Positions 16,323-23,868 of a stretch of 64,000 nt of DNA are shown in pieces; position 1 is the stretch's first letter; the number at the start of each line of letters is the position of its first letter. Under the pieces are notes generated by a model that did no database searches, was not told where the DNA came from, and saw only the letters and a program-made list of their open reading frames with translations. Position numbers and translations under genes: made by a program. This DNA comes from CAZOAR01 sp964577985 (GTDB lineage Bacteria > Gemmatimonadota > CAZMKB01 > CAZNLH01). The DNA is taken from positions 11,486 through 75,485 of the forward strand of contig CAZOAR010000006.1 of assembly GCA_964577985.1 (NCBI GenBank), read 5' to 3'.

Positions 16323-17551
16323 CTGCTACCCCCCTGAGACGGATTTTCTCGTTCGGTCAGTACTTCCACCCCCGGAAGCGTCCTGCCCGCCAGGAATTCA
16401 AGCGACGCTCCGCCTCCGGTCGATATGTGACTTATCTCCTTTTCCAGGCCGGCGTTTCGCACGGCCGCAACCGAATCTCCGCCTCCAAGGAGGGTAAAGG
16501 CGCCGTGTCGGGTAGCCTCCGCGATAGACTTCGCTACATCGACGGTGCCGTGGGAGAAAGGCTCTATCTCGAAGATACCCATGGGGCCGTTCCAGACAAC
16601 CGTTTTCGAGGCGATGATCCGATCCCTGAATATCTCCCGTGTCAGCGGTCCTATATCGACGACCATCCAGCCATCAGGAATCTGACCGGCATCCGCAATC
16701 TCCCGCTGAGCTCCGGCATCCAGCGCTTTTGCAACCACGGAATCCTGCGGGAGGATAATCTCGCACCTTACGTCTTCCGATTCACTCAGTAGCGTACCGG
16801 CGACATCGATCCCGTCCTCGTCGACCAACGAGCTGCCAACCTGATGGCCCATCGCGGCGAAAAACGTGTTCGCCATGGCGCCGCCGATCAGTATGGCATC
16901 CACCTTTCCGAAAAGATTCCGGATAACCCCTATCTTCCCTTTCACCTTGGCACCACCGATTATTGCCACAAAGGGTCTGGCGGGAAATGAGAGCGCCTTT
17001 GAGAGGGACTCAATCTCGCTCCGCATCAACAGGCCTGACACGGCGGGAGCAAGATAGTCCGCCACGCCAACCGTCGATGAGTGAGCACGGTGTGCCGTGC
17101 CGAAGGCGTCATCGACAAAATAATCGCCAGCGAGCGAAAGGGCTCTGGAAAACTCAGGGTCATTATCTTCTTCGCCCGGATAAAAACGCACATTCTCCAG
17201 GAGAAAGACATCACTCTCGGGCAATCCTCTTATCTTCTCAACTGCTCCATCTCCTATCGGTTCTTCCACAAACACTACTTCTCTACCCAGGAGTTCCGCA
17301 AGCTTCCGCGATACAGGGGCCAGCGACAGGGATTTATTCCACTCTCCCCCGGGCCTGCCAAGATGGGAGACAAGCACTGTTCTCGCTTCTTTCTTGAGGA
17401 GATACCTTATCGTAGGAAGCGCGGCGACGATCCTGAGATCATCCGCGACATTTCCTGATTCATCGAGGGGGACATTGAAATCGACCCTGACGAGGGCCAG
17501 GCTCCCGCGCAGATCGCTGTCCGGGAGGTCCCTTACGCTCAACTTAGGCAT
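16319..17551 (-). CDS. pgk: Phosphoglycerate kinase
   Basis: Transfers phosphate from 1,3-bisphosphoglycerate to ADP in glycolysis, reversible in gluconeogenesis. 410 residues, with VRVDFNVPLD at the N-terminus, SHLGRP, ENVRFYPGEE, GGAKVKGKIGV and the nucleotide-loop GGGDSVAAV near the C-terminus. The ATG at 17551 lies just inside the end of gap, with GGGAGGGG upstream. A TTG one codon earlier is possible. Not fused to tpiA, but translationally coupled to it. Confidence 0.97.
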   Translation of the reverse strand: MPKLSVRDLPDSDLRGSLALVRVDFNVPLDESGNVADDLRIVAALPTIRYLLKKEARTVLVSHLGRPGGEWNKSLSLAPVSRKLAELLGREVVFVEEPIGDGAVEKIRGLPESDVFLLENVRFYPGEEDNDPEFSRALSLAGDYFVDDAFGTAHRAHSSTVGVADYLAPAVSGLLMRSEIESLSKALSFPARPFVAIIGGAKVKGKIGVIRNLFGKVDAILIGGAMANTFFAAMGHQVGSSLVDEDGIDVAGTLLSESEDVRCEIILPQDSVVAKALDAGAQREIADAGQIPDGWMVVDIGPLTREIFRDRIIASKTVVWNGPMGIFEIEPFSHGTVDVAKSIAEATRHGAFTLLGGGDSVAAVRNAGLEKEISHISTGGGASLEFLAGRTLPGVEVLTERENPSQGGSR

Positions 17552-18557
17552 CAACCCCTCCCAGCAATTTTGCCAGTTCTAAACAGCGGAGCGAATATGC
17601 CCACTCATTGTCGTACCATGCCAGCACCTTGGCGAGCCTCCCGCCCATGATCCTGGTACACGGAGCATCGACGATGGATGAATGCGGATTCATGTTGAAA
17701 TCGATGGAAACGAGTGGAGCCTCGCTGTACTCAAGTATCCCCTTGAGTTCGCCTTCTGACGCCTGTTTTAGTGCGTCATTGATCTCATTCTCTGTCGTGT
17801 CCCTGCTCAGTTGCACGGAGAGATCGACGAGTGAGACATTGGGCGTGGGCACTCTCACCGCCAGTCCATCGAGCTTGCCCTCGAGTTCAGGCAGGACAAG
17901 TGCTACCGCCCTCGCTGCACCAGTCGTCGTGGGAATCATCGACACCGCCGCCGCTCGGGCTCGCCTCAGGTCCTTGTGGGGAAAATCGAGAATCCTCTGG
18001 TCGTTCGTGTAGGAATGAATAGTAGTCATTACTCCATAATCGATACCGAACGTTTTGCTGAGGACGCTGGCGACCGGCGCCAGGCAGTTGGTCGTGCACG
18101 AGGCGTTGGACACGACATGGTGATCATCCGGCCTGTATGTATCCTCGTTCACACCCAGAACGATCGTCGCGTCCACTCCCGCAGCGGGCGCGGAGATAAT
18201 GACCTTCCTGGCCCCCGCTTCTATATGCCTGCCCGCCTTTTCTCTGTCCCTGAATAGACCTGTCGCCTCAAAGACCACATCGACTTCCATATCCTTCCAC
18301 GGGAGGGCACCCGGATCCCGCTCCTGGAGCACTCCGATATCCTTTCCATCCACGAGCAGCCCGTCACCCCTGACGTCCACTTCTCCCTCGAAAACACCCT
18401 GTACCGAATCGTACTTAAGGAGATGGGCGAGTGTTTCCGGGCTCGTCAGGTCATTGATAGCAATGAAGTCTATTCCTTCGACGTGGTGCCTTCTCGACGC
18501 CCGCAGGATGTTCCTTCCTATACGACCAAATCCGTTGATCGCAGCTCTGATTGCCAT
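17544..18557 (-). CDS. gap: Glyceraldehyde-3-phosphate dehydrogenase
   Basis: NAD-dependent glycolytic enzyme of 337 residues. The Rossmann motif INGFGRIGRNILRA opens the protein, and the catalytic cysteine sits in SNASCTTNC near residue 150, followed by the usual S-loop. The ATG at 18557 has a strong GGGAGG nine bases before it. The open frame continues to 18668, but that would add a non-homologous 37-residue extension. First gene of gap-pgk-tpiA, with a promoter at 18601-18628. Confidence 0.97.
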   Translation of the reverse strand: MAIRAAINGFGRIGRNILRASRRHHVEGIDFIAINDLTSPETLAHLLKYDSVQGVFEGEVDVRGDGLLVDGKDIGVLQERDPGALPWKDMEVDVVFEATGLFRDREKAGRHIEAGARKVIISAPAAGVDATIVLGVNEDTYRPDDHHVVSNASCTTNCLAPVASVLSKTFGIDYGVMTTIHSYTNDQRILDFPHKDLRRARAAAVSMIPTTTGAARAVALVLPELEGKLDGLAVRVPTPNVSLVDLSVQLSRDTTENEINDALKQASEGELKGILEYSEAPLVSIDFNMNPHSSIVDAPCTRIMGGRLAKVLAWYDNEWAYSLRCLELAKLLGGVDA

Positions 18558-18600
18558 TTGGTTTCCTCCCTCCAGACAGAGTCCTGATTGATGATTGTAA

Positions 18601-18628
18601 AAGTTATCGACAAACGACAGACAGTCAA
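18601..18628 (-). promoter_or_regulatory. Promoter for gap-pgk-tpiA
   Basis: Minus strand: TTGACT (18628-18623), 16-base spacer, TAACTT (18606-18601), 43 bases before the gap start. A good -35 and a moderate -10. Confidence 0.6.
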
Positions 18629-18676
18629 CCGCTATTATTACCGGGGTTTCCCGCTCCTCCTGATCCATGAAGACGT

Positions 18677-18705
18677 AGAGCGCCGTCCCACTCCAGGGAC
18701 GCTCT
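18677..18705 (-). terminator. Possible terminator after the comF-like gene
   Basis: Inverted repeat AGAGC-GTCCC / GGGAC-GCTCT (10 bp with a 3-base bulge, 6-base loop) 42 bases after the comF-like stop and upstream of the gap promoter. The following T content is low, so rho-independent action is uncertain. Confidence 0.4.
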
Positions 18706-18746
18706 CTTGACTCGTTCTATCACTCGGCTCCCCACCACGTGTTTCC

Positions 18747-19541
18747 CTACCATGCGCCTGGATCATCAGAGGCACTATCTGCACGCCCGAATGAAGCCGA
18801 TGAGACGCTGCGGGCTCCCGCGGCGAGGAGTGCCTCGCAGCACGCGCTGGTTGTAGCGCCGGTAGTTATTACGTCGTCGATCAGGATTATCCTCAGCCCG
18901 GATATCCCGCCCGCTCCCCGTCTCCTCACCTCGAAAGCACCCTTCACGTTGGAAACGCGCTTCCTGTAAGACAATCCAACCTGGGGACGACTCCACGCAC
19001 GGCGCTGAAGCACCTCCCTGCCGACTGGTATTCCGACAAGGCCCGACAGTTCCTCCGCCAGGAGAGAGCTCTGGTTATATCCTCTCTCCCTTCTTCTTGC
19101 CCGAGCTATCGGCACCGGGACCAGGAGATCCGCGTCCCAGAACACCCTGTCAAACCAGCGTGAGGAAGCCATCTTCAAGACAAGAGGCACAGCCAGCGCC
19201 TTCCATCCCTCATACTTGAAGAGGCGGATCAGTTGCCCTCCCACACCTCTCATCCACGAAGATGATCGCATCCTGCTCAGCCTCTCCGGCAACCGTCCGC
19301 ACATCACGCATCGGTATCCTCTGTTTGGCGTTGTGGGAGTCCCGCACCTGGGACAGCTCGGTTCCTCAAGATACTCCACGTTGTCCAGGCATCCGCGACA
19401 CACAAGATTACCCTGATACCTCGGCGCGGAGACTGCGCTGTCGCCGGTTGGTTCGCGACAGACCAGGCAGACGGGCCTGAGGAGGAAATCGATGACATCC
19501 GTCACGGTGCCCGGTACTTCAACCTCAATATCTGCCCTCAA
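18747..19541 (-). CDS. ComF-family phosphoribosyltransferase
   Basis: 264-residue protein of the ComF/GntX family, linked to DNA uptake in competent bacteria and of unclear role elsewhere. The N-terminal zinc-ribbon region has four CxxC pairs (CLVC, CRGC, CPRC, CVMC within about residues 28-80). The phosphoribosyltransferase domain includes LLVPVPIARARRRERGYNQ and the PRPP loop LIDDVITTGAT near 218-230. The start is a TTG overlapping the aroE stop (TTGA), with GAGGGG upstream; no suitable ATG exists. Confidence 0.88.
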   Translation of the reverse strand: MRADIEVEVPGTVTDVIDFLLRPVCLVCREPTGDSAVSAPRYQGNLVCRGCLDNVEYLEEPSCPRCGTPTTPNRGYRCVMCGRLPERLSRMRSSSWMRGVGGQLIRLFKYEGWKALAVPLVLKMASSRWFDRVFWDADLLVPVPIARARRRERGYNQSSLLAEELSGLVGIPVGREVLQRRAWSRPQVGLSYRKRVSNVKGAFEVRRRGAGGISGLRIILIDDVITTGATTSACCEALLAAGARSVSSASFGRADSASDDPGAW

Positions 19542-20404
19542 GACGCACCCCTCATCCTCAAGGCCTCCAGAGCCGAGTCCCTCATGAGTCCTGTCGGGGG
19601 ATCGCTGTCAAACCATCTTGAAAAGGAGAGGGCTGCCTGCTGTACAAGCATCTCCAGACCACCGACGACCTCGACCCCAAGGGCCTCGCATTTCTTCATC
19701 AGAATCGTGGCCCCGCCGTATATAACGTCATAGAACAACTCCAGTCCTTCAACACACCGGGGATCCAGGGCAGGCGGGTCGTCGTCTATCCAACCGGCAC
19801 TGGTGGCATTGATGAGAAAAGGGAAGTTCTCTTCCCCGGGGTTTCCGGTCTCACCATACCCCGCCGACCTGATCCTGCGTCCCGGAAAAAGGTCGGATAG
19901 GCGTGCTGCCAGCTCCTGTCCGCGCACTATATTGCGATTAACAATCAATATCCTGTCTGCCCCTTCGTTGAGCATAGCAAAAGCTACGCTCCTGGCGGCC
20001 CCCCCTGCACCGAGGATAAGTGCCGACGAACCCGCGATCCTGTCTCTGAAACGCTCCGGCATGCCCATCAGGAATCCTCGAATGTCCGTGTTGTCTCCAA
20101 GACTCATTCCAGCATCAGCCCAGAAAACATTACACACCCCCGTCAGGATTGATTCCTCGGCCGGAATATCGACCAGCGTCTGAGCCATCTCCTTGAACGG
20201 CACGGTAACATTACCGGAGAAACCCGAGTCGAGCAGAGACGGAAAAACCCTCTGAAAATTCTCAGGGGGAATGTCCAGCGTCGCGTAGTGGGCATCAATA
20301 GACAATTTCTCGAAGACGGCATTGAACATCTGAGGAGAAACTGACCGGTCGACGGGATGGCCTACGAGGAGGAAAAGACTCGTCCGTGAAGTGACGCTCG
20401 TCAA
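19538..20404 (-). CDS. aroE: Shikimate dehydrogenase
   Basis: NADPH-dependent reduction of 3-dehydroshikimate in aromatic amino acid synthesis. 288 residues. Substrate-site motifs GHPVDRSVSPQMFN and GNVTVPFKE (catalytic Lys near 70) and GDNTDIRGF (catalytic Asp) are present, followed by LILGAGGAARSVAFA and the NADP-contact NRNIVRGQ. The TTG start overlaps the lgt stop (TTGA), with GGGAGGGG just upstream. It is coupled to lgt and the comF-like gene, an unusual grouping. Confidence 0.93.
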   Translation of the reverse strand: MTSVTSRTSLFLLVGHPVDRSVSPQMFNAVFEKLSIDAHYATLDIPPENFQRVFPSLLDSGFSGNVTVPFKEMAQTLVDIPAEESILTGVCNVFWADAGMSLGDNTDIRGFLMGMPERFRDRIAGSSALILGAGGAARSVAFAMLNEGADRILIVNRNIVRGQELAARLSDLFPGRRIRSAGYGETGNPGEENFPFLINATSAGWIDDDPPALDPRCVEGLELFYDVIYGGATILMKKCEALGVEVVGGLEMLVQQAALSFSRWFDSDPPTGLMRDSALEALRMRGAS

Positions 20405-21213
20405 GTTCCCTCCCCTCCCATGGTGCCCACGGGCTTCTCCCCCGCAGGCCTGATTGAACCCGCTACAAGAAGGACCCCTCCAGCAAAAAGGGCAATGCTG
20501 AGGATCTGGTTGTAGCTGAATCTGGCGCCGGAAAGTGAGAATGACGACGATGAATCATAGTAACGCACGAAGTCGATCGTAAACCTCGACACAGAGTATA
20601 GTGCCAGGAAGAAACCGAAGAGAAAACCCTCTCCATGCGGTCTCCTGTCCAGCGCCATGAGAATGAGAAAAATGACGAGGCCATAGAAGGAGGCATACAA
20701 TTGTGTCGGATGCAGGGGTGTACCTGGAAATACCATACCGGCCTCGCTCCATGGAGGGAACACTCTCCCGACCGATGAAAGCGTCTCTCTTCCGAAACAA
20801 CAGCCATTGAAGTAACACCCCACGCGAGTAACCATTATCCCCACCGCCAGTGAGGGCGCCACAATGTCGGAAACTCGGAGGAATGATAATCCTCTGGCCG
20901 TCGTGAAGTAGTAGGCGACCGCGACCGCGAGAAGGACTCCCCCGTACATAGCCAGCCCACCCTGCCACACCTTGAGGATAGAGATAGGATCATGGGCGAA
21001 GTCGTCATAATGAATCAGGACATAGTAGGCCCTCGCACCAACGATAGCAGCAAGGATGAGATAGATGGAAAGATCGTAAAGAGTGGAAGGCTGAACCCCT
21101 CTCTGCTCTCCCCTCTTTCCAGCCAGCCAGATACCCGTCAGAAACGCGATGGAGAGCAGGACTCCGTATGTCCTTATCTCAAATGGGCCTATCTCCAGCA
21201 GGACAGGATACAC
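20401..21213 (-). CDS. lgt: Prolipoprotein diacylglyceryl transferase
   Basis: Inner-membrane enzyme that attaches diacylglycerol to the lipobox Cys of prolipoproteins. 270 residues with about seven helices. Signature segments are WQGGLAMYGG, the loop RVGCYFNGCCFG and HPTQLYAS, plus RFTIDFVR near the C-terminus. Start is GTG at 21213 with GAGGTG five bases upstream. It lies ten bases after the Yip1-like gene and overlaps aroE by TTGA. Confidence 0.95.
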   Translation of the reverse strand: MYPVLLEIGPFEIRTYGVLLSIAFLTGIWLAGKRGEQRGVQPSTLYDLSIYLILAAIVGARAYYVLIHYDDFAHDPISILKVWQGGLAMYGGVLLAVAVAYYFTTARGLSFLRVSDIVAPSLAVGIMVTRVGCYFNGCCFGRETLSSVGRVFPPWSEAGMVFPGTPLHPTQLYASFYGLVIFLILMALDRRPHGEGFLFGFFLALYSVSRFTIDFVRYYDSSSSFSLSGARFSYNQILSIALFAGGVLLVAGSIRPAGEKPVGTMGGEGT

Positions 21214-21222
21214 TCGTACACC

Positions 21223-21756
21223 TCAAAAGCCTGCGAAGGACACTGTCAGGATAGAAAAGACGAACATGAGAATGATGGCCTGGATAATCCATCCAATCAG
21301 GCAGACTCCGAGGGCCCTCACGGTGCTCGAATAGTCGAGGGCCTGCCTGACGGCAACAATCATCGCCGCAAGCATCCATACCGAGGAAACGAAAAAAACA
21401 ATCGTACTGATCGGAGGGATAATGGCGAAGATCCTTATTATGCCCGGAGAACTCGAAAAACCGATTGTGCGAAGGAGTTCTCCCTGGTTAGAGTCTGTCT
21501 GTTTCTCGGGAAGAATCTTCGTGCCAACGAGAAAAGTAATATATGCCCATATGTACCAGCCGATCAGGGCGCCGATCGTTCCAATGACGATCCCGCCGAA
21601 TCCACCATCTGACCAGTTTCCGATTCCCGCCGCTACGCTGGAAATGACCACTACCGCTGTGGCCTGTTTCATCGACCCTTCATCTGCCTCTACTTCTTCG
21701 TACAGGTTCACATCGAGCTTTGCGGCCCGGATCATTCGATCCCGAAGTATCGACAT
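21223..21756 (-). CDS. Yip1-like integral membrane protein
   Basis: About 177 residues with an amphipathic N-terminus and five predicted helices, including GGIVIGTIGALIGWYIWAYI and ALGVCLIGWIIQAIILMFVF, and the FSSSPGIIRIFAIIPPI motif seen in bacterial Yip1-domain proteins. Function is unknown; such proteins are common next to membrane or envelope genes. The ATG at 21756 has GGGAGG at ideal spacing. The open frame extends another 300 bases upstream into the lexA promoter region, and that part is not coding-like. Divergent from lexA. Confidence 0.75.
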   Translation of the reverse strand: MSILRDRMIRAAKLDVNLYEEVEADEGSMKQATAVVVISSVAAGIGNWSDGGFGGIVIGTIGALIGWYIWAYITFLVGTKILPEKQTDSNQGELLRTIGFSSSPGIIRIFAIIPPISTIVFFVSSVWMLAAMIVAVRQALDYSSTVRALGVCLIGWIIQAIILMFVFSILTVSFAGF

Positions 21757-22002
21757 GAGCATCCTCCCTTTTATGGTAGATCGATCGGCGCGCATAAGAT
21801 TCATGAGAAGTATACAATGATGCATATTTTTTTTCAAGACTCGATTTTCTTCGTGACTGATGTTGATGGAGATCCTGCTCAAAAGGCCACGAAGTCGGGC
21901 ATCCAGGTTGATCGCCAAGGAGGAATATGGTCCCCCCCCTCGCGTTGCAGCTCTGGATCTCACAGAGAGACCAGACACGCTTGACACAGACACGCGGCAC
22001 AC
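21757..22002. other. Divergent intergenic region between Yip1-like gene and lexA
   Basis: About 250 bases without a gene. It should hold the promoter of the Yip1-lgt-aroE-comF operon and any LexA operator. I could not find a GAAC-N4-GTTC, CTGT-N8-ACAG or GTTC-N7-GTTC type LexA box by eye. Two TTGAC-containing segments lie at 21981 and 22003. Confidence 0.4.
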
Positions 22003-22031
22003 TTGACTTTCGCTTTTTATTCGCCTATATT
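22003..22031 (+). promoter_or_regulatory. Sigma-70 promoter of the lexA-dinB-dnaE2 operon
   Basis: TTGACT (22003-22008), 17-base spacer, TATATT (22026-22031), 33 bases before the lexA ATG. Near-consensus. A second TTGACA at 21981-21986 gives a partial repeat upstream that may be part of an operator. Confidence 0.75.
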
Positions 22032-22064
22032 GTAACAAATGCTGAAAAACAGGAGGAAACATCC

Positions 22065-22670
22065 ATGTATCTCACAAAGCGACAACAGGAAATCCTGGCA
22101 TACCTCAAGCGGCATATCACGGCATTCGGGTACGCCCCCAGTTTCGAGGAAATATCCCGCCATTTTCATCTCTCCTCTCTGGCTACGGTTCACAAGCATC
22201 TTTCAAACCTGGAGAAAAAGGGCATGATACGGCGGGAGTGGAACAGGAGTAGATCGGTGGAAATAGTGGAGGAAGGGGCGGAAGGTTGTGAGGTCCCACT
22301 CCTCGGACGTATTGCTGCGGGACGCCCCATCGAAGCTATCGAGGATGTCGGCGCAATATCAATCCCCTCAGATATGCTCGGCCGGAACAGGACATACATA
22401 CTGCAGGTGAGTGGAGATTCCATGATAGACGACGGTATAAGAGATGGTGACTACGTTATAGTCGAGGAGAGGCGTGAGGCCAGAAACGGAGAGATGGTGG
22501 TCGCCCTCCTCGATGGTGAGGATGTAACGCTCAAAAAGTATTACCGGGAAGGACAAAAAATACGTCTGGAGCCCGCAAACCCCCTGATGCAACCGATAAG
22601 AGTGGATGAGGAGAAGGTCACCATCCAGGGCATTGTGATAGGTCTGCTGCGAAAGTATCGGGGAGCGTGA
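22065..22670 (+). CDS. lexA: LexA SOS repressor
   Basis: Self-cleaving transcriptional repressor of the DNA damage response, 201 residues. The winged-helix domain (1-70) contains GYAPSFEEISRHFHLSSLATVHKHL. The cleavage site is Ala85-Gly86 (IAAGRP), with the Ser119 (SGDSMID) and Lys157 (VTLKK) dyad almost exactly at the E. coli positions. The recognition helix has SFEEI and LSSLATVHKHLSNLEKKG, unlike the commoner SVREI type, which hints at a cassette-specific or second LexA with its own operator. AGGAGG lies eight bases before the ATG. dinB and the dnaE2-type gene follow immediately. Confidence 0.95.
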   Translation: MYLTKRQQEILAYLKRHITAFGYAPSFEEISRHFHLSSLATVHKHLSNLEKKGMIRREWNRSRSVEIVEEGAEGCEVPLLGRIAAGRPIEAIEDVGAISIPSDMLGRNRTYILQVSGDSMIDDGIRDGDYVIVEERREARNGEMVVALLDGEDVTLKKYYREGQKIRLEPANPLMQPIRVDEEKVTIQGIVIGLLRKYRGA

Positions 22671-22686
22671 GAGTCGGGGTGATGTG

Positions 22687-23868
22687 ATGAGCAGGGACAT
22701 ACTTCACATAGACCTGGATGCCTTTTTCGCGTCGGTGGAACAGGCGTGCGACCCTCATCTCAAGGGGAGACCCGTTATAGTCGGCGGAGATCCGAACGGT
22801 AGAGGAGTTGTTGCCGCCGCATCGTACGAGGCACGAAAATATGGTGTTCACTCCGCCATGCCGATGGGTAGGGCAAAAAGACTCTGTCCGGACGCCACAT
22901 TTCTGAGAGGCAACTTCCAGAAGTACAGGTCGGCCTCCGCAGAAATCTGCAATATCCTGAGAAACTACTCTCCGCTCGTGGAAGTCGTATCCATAGATGA
23001 GGCCTACCTCGACCTGGGCGGACTCCGGAGGCTCTTCGGTTCTCCGGTAGATATTGCAGACAGGATCCGGGGCGATATCAAGGATAAACTGCGCCTCAGC
23101 GCATCAATGGGGCTTTCCACCAACAAGCTGGTTTCCAAAGTAGCATCCGACTGCGCGAAACCGGGAGGGCTGGTGCAGGTTATGGCAGGATATGAAAACC
23201 GATTCCTTGCCCCCCTCCTCATCGGCAGACTCCCCGGAGTCGGAGAAAAAATGGAAGAACGCCTCAACAATCTCGGTATTTTCAACATTGGAGACCTGGC
23301 AGACTTTGACGCGGAGTTGATTAAAAGAGTCCTCGGTACCGGGGGACTCAATCTCTACAAGCGCGCTCACGGAGAAGGCAGCGTCACTTTCAGGGAAGGA
23401 CGAACACCATCGTCCATAAGCAGGGAGACCACCTTTGACAGAGACACGGCCGATCGGGATCGTGTCGAAGGTACCCTCATTTCCCTTATCGAACGAGCGG
23501 CCATGGCCCTGAGGAGAGAAAAATTATCGGCCAGAACGGTGGCGATAAAAATACGCTACTCTGATTTCAAGACTGTTACCGGTTCCAGCACTCTAACTAC
23601 CCCCACATCGGCCGATCACTATATCATATCCGCGGCCATAAAAACCCTTTCCCGCCTCTGGTCAAGGAGAGCGAATATACGACTGATCGGTATCTGTCTC
23701 ACCAATCTCTCTCGATCCCCATCTCAGATGGATCTCTTTACCGGACAGGACGAAGGACGGGAGGTCCACCTTTATGACGCAATAGACAGGATACGGGAGC
23801 GATTCGGTTCGAAGGCCATCACGAGGGGGCGGGCATTGATGGCAACATTTGAGCGATATGAAGCATGA
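22687..23868 (+). CDS. dinB: DNA polymerase IV (Y-family, DinB)
   Basis: Error-prone translesion polymerase of 393 residues. Catalytic carboxylates are intact: Asp9 in HIDLDAFFASVE and Asp104-Glu105 in SIDEAYLDL, so this is an active DinB and not an inactivated ImuB. A helix-hairpin-helix segment (LPGVGEKMEERLNNLGI) and a little-finger domain follow. A beta-clamp-binding motif QMDLF lies near residue 347 and, unusually, is followed by about 45 more residues. The ATG is 16 bases after the lexA stop and the gene overlaps the dnaE2-type gene by ATGA, so the three are co-transcribed. Confidence 0.94.
   Translation: MSRDILHIDLDAFFASVEQACDPHLKGRPVIVGGDPNGRGVVAAASYEARKYGVHSAMPMGRAKRLCPDATFLRGNFQKYRSASAEICNILRNYSPLVEVVSIDEAYLDLGGLRRLFGSPVDIADRIRGDIKDKLRLSASMGLSTNKLVSKVASDCAKPGGLVQVMAGYENRFLAPLLIGRLPGVGEKMEERLNNLGIFNIGDLADFDAELIKRVLGTGGLNLYKRAHGEGSVTFREGRTPSSISRETTFDRDTADRDRVEGTLISLIERAAMALRREKLSARTVAIKIRYSDFKTVTGSSTLTTPTSADHYIISAAIKTLSRLWSRRANIRLIGICLTNLSRSPSQMDLFTGQDEGREVHLYDAIDRIRERFGSKAITRGRALMATFERYEA

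Noticed and set aside
21223..22062. Longer start for the Yip1-like protein
   Set aside because: The extra 100 codons run through the lexA promoter region and lack protein-like character; the ATG at 21756 has an ideal ribosome-binding site.
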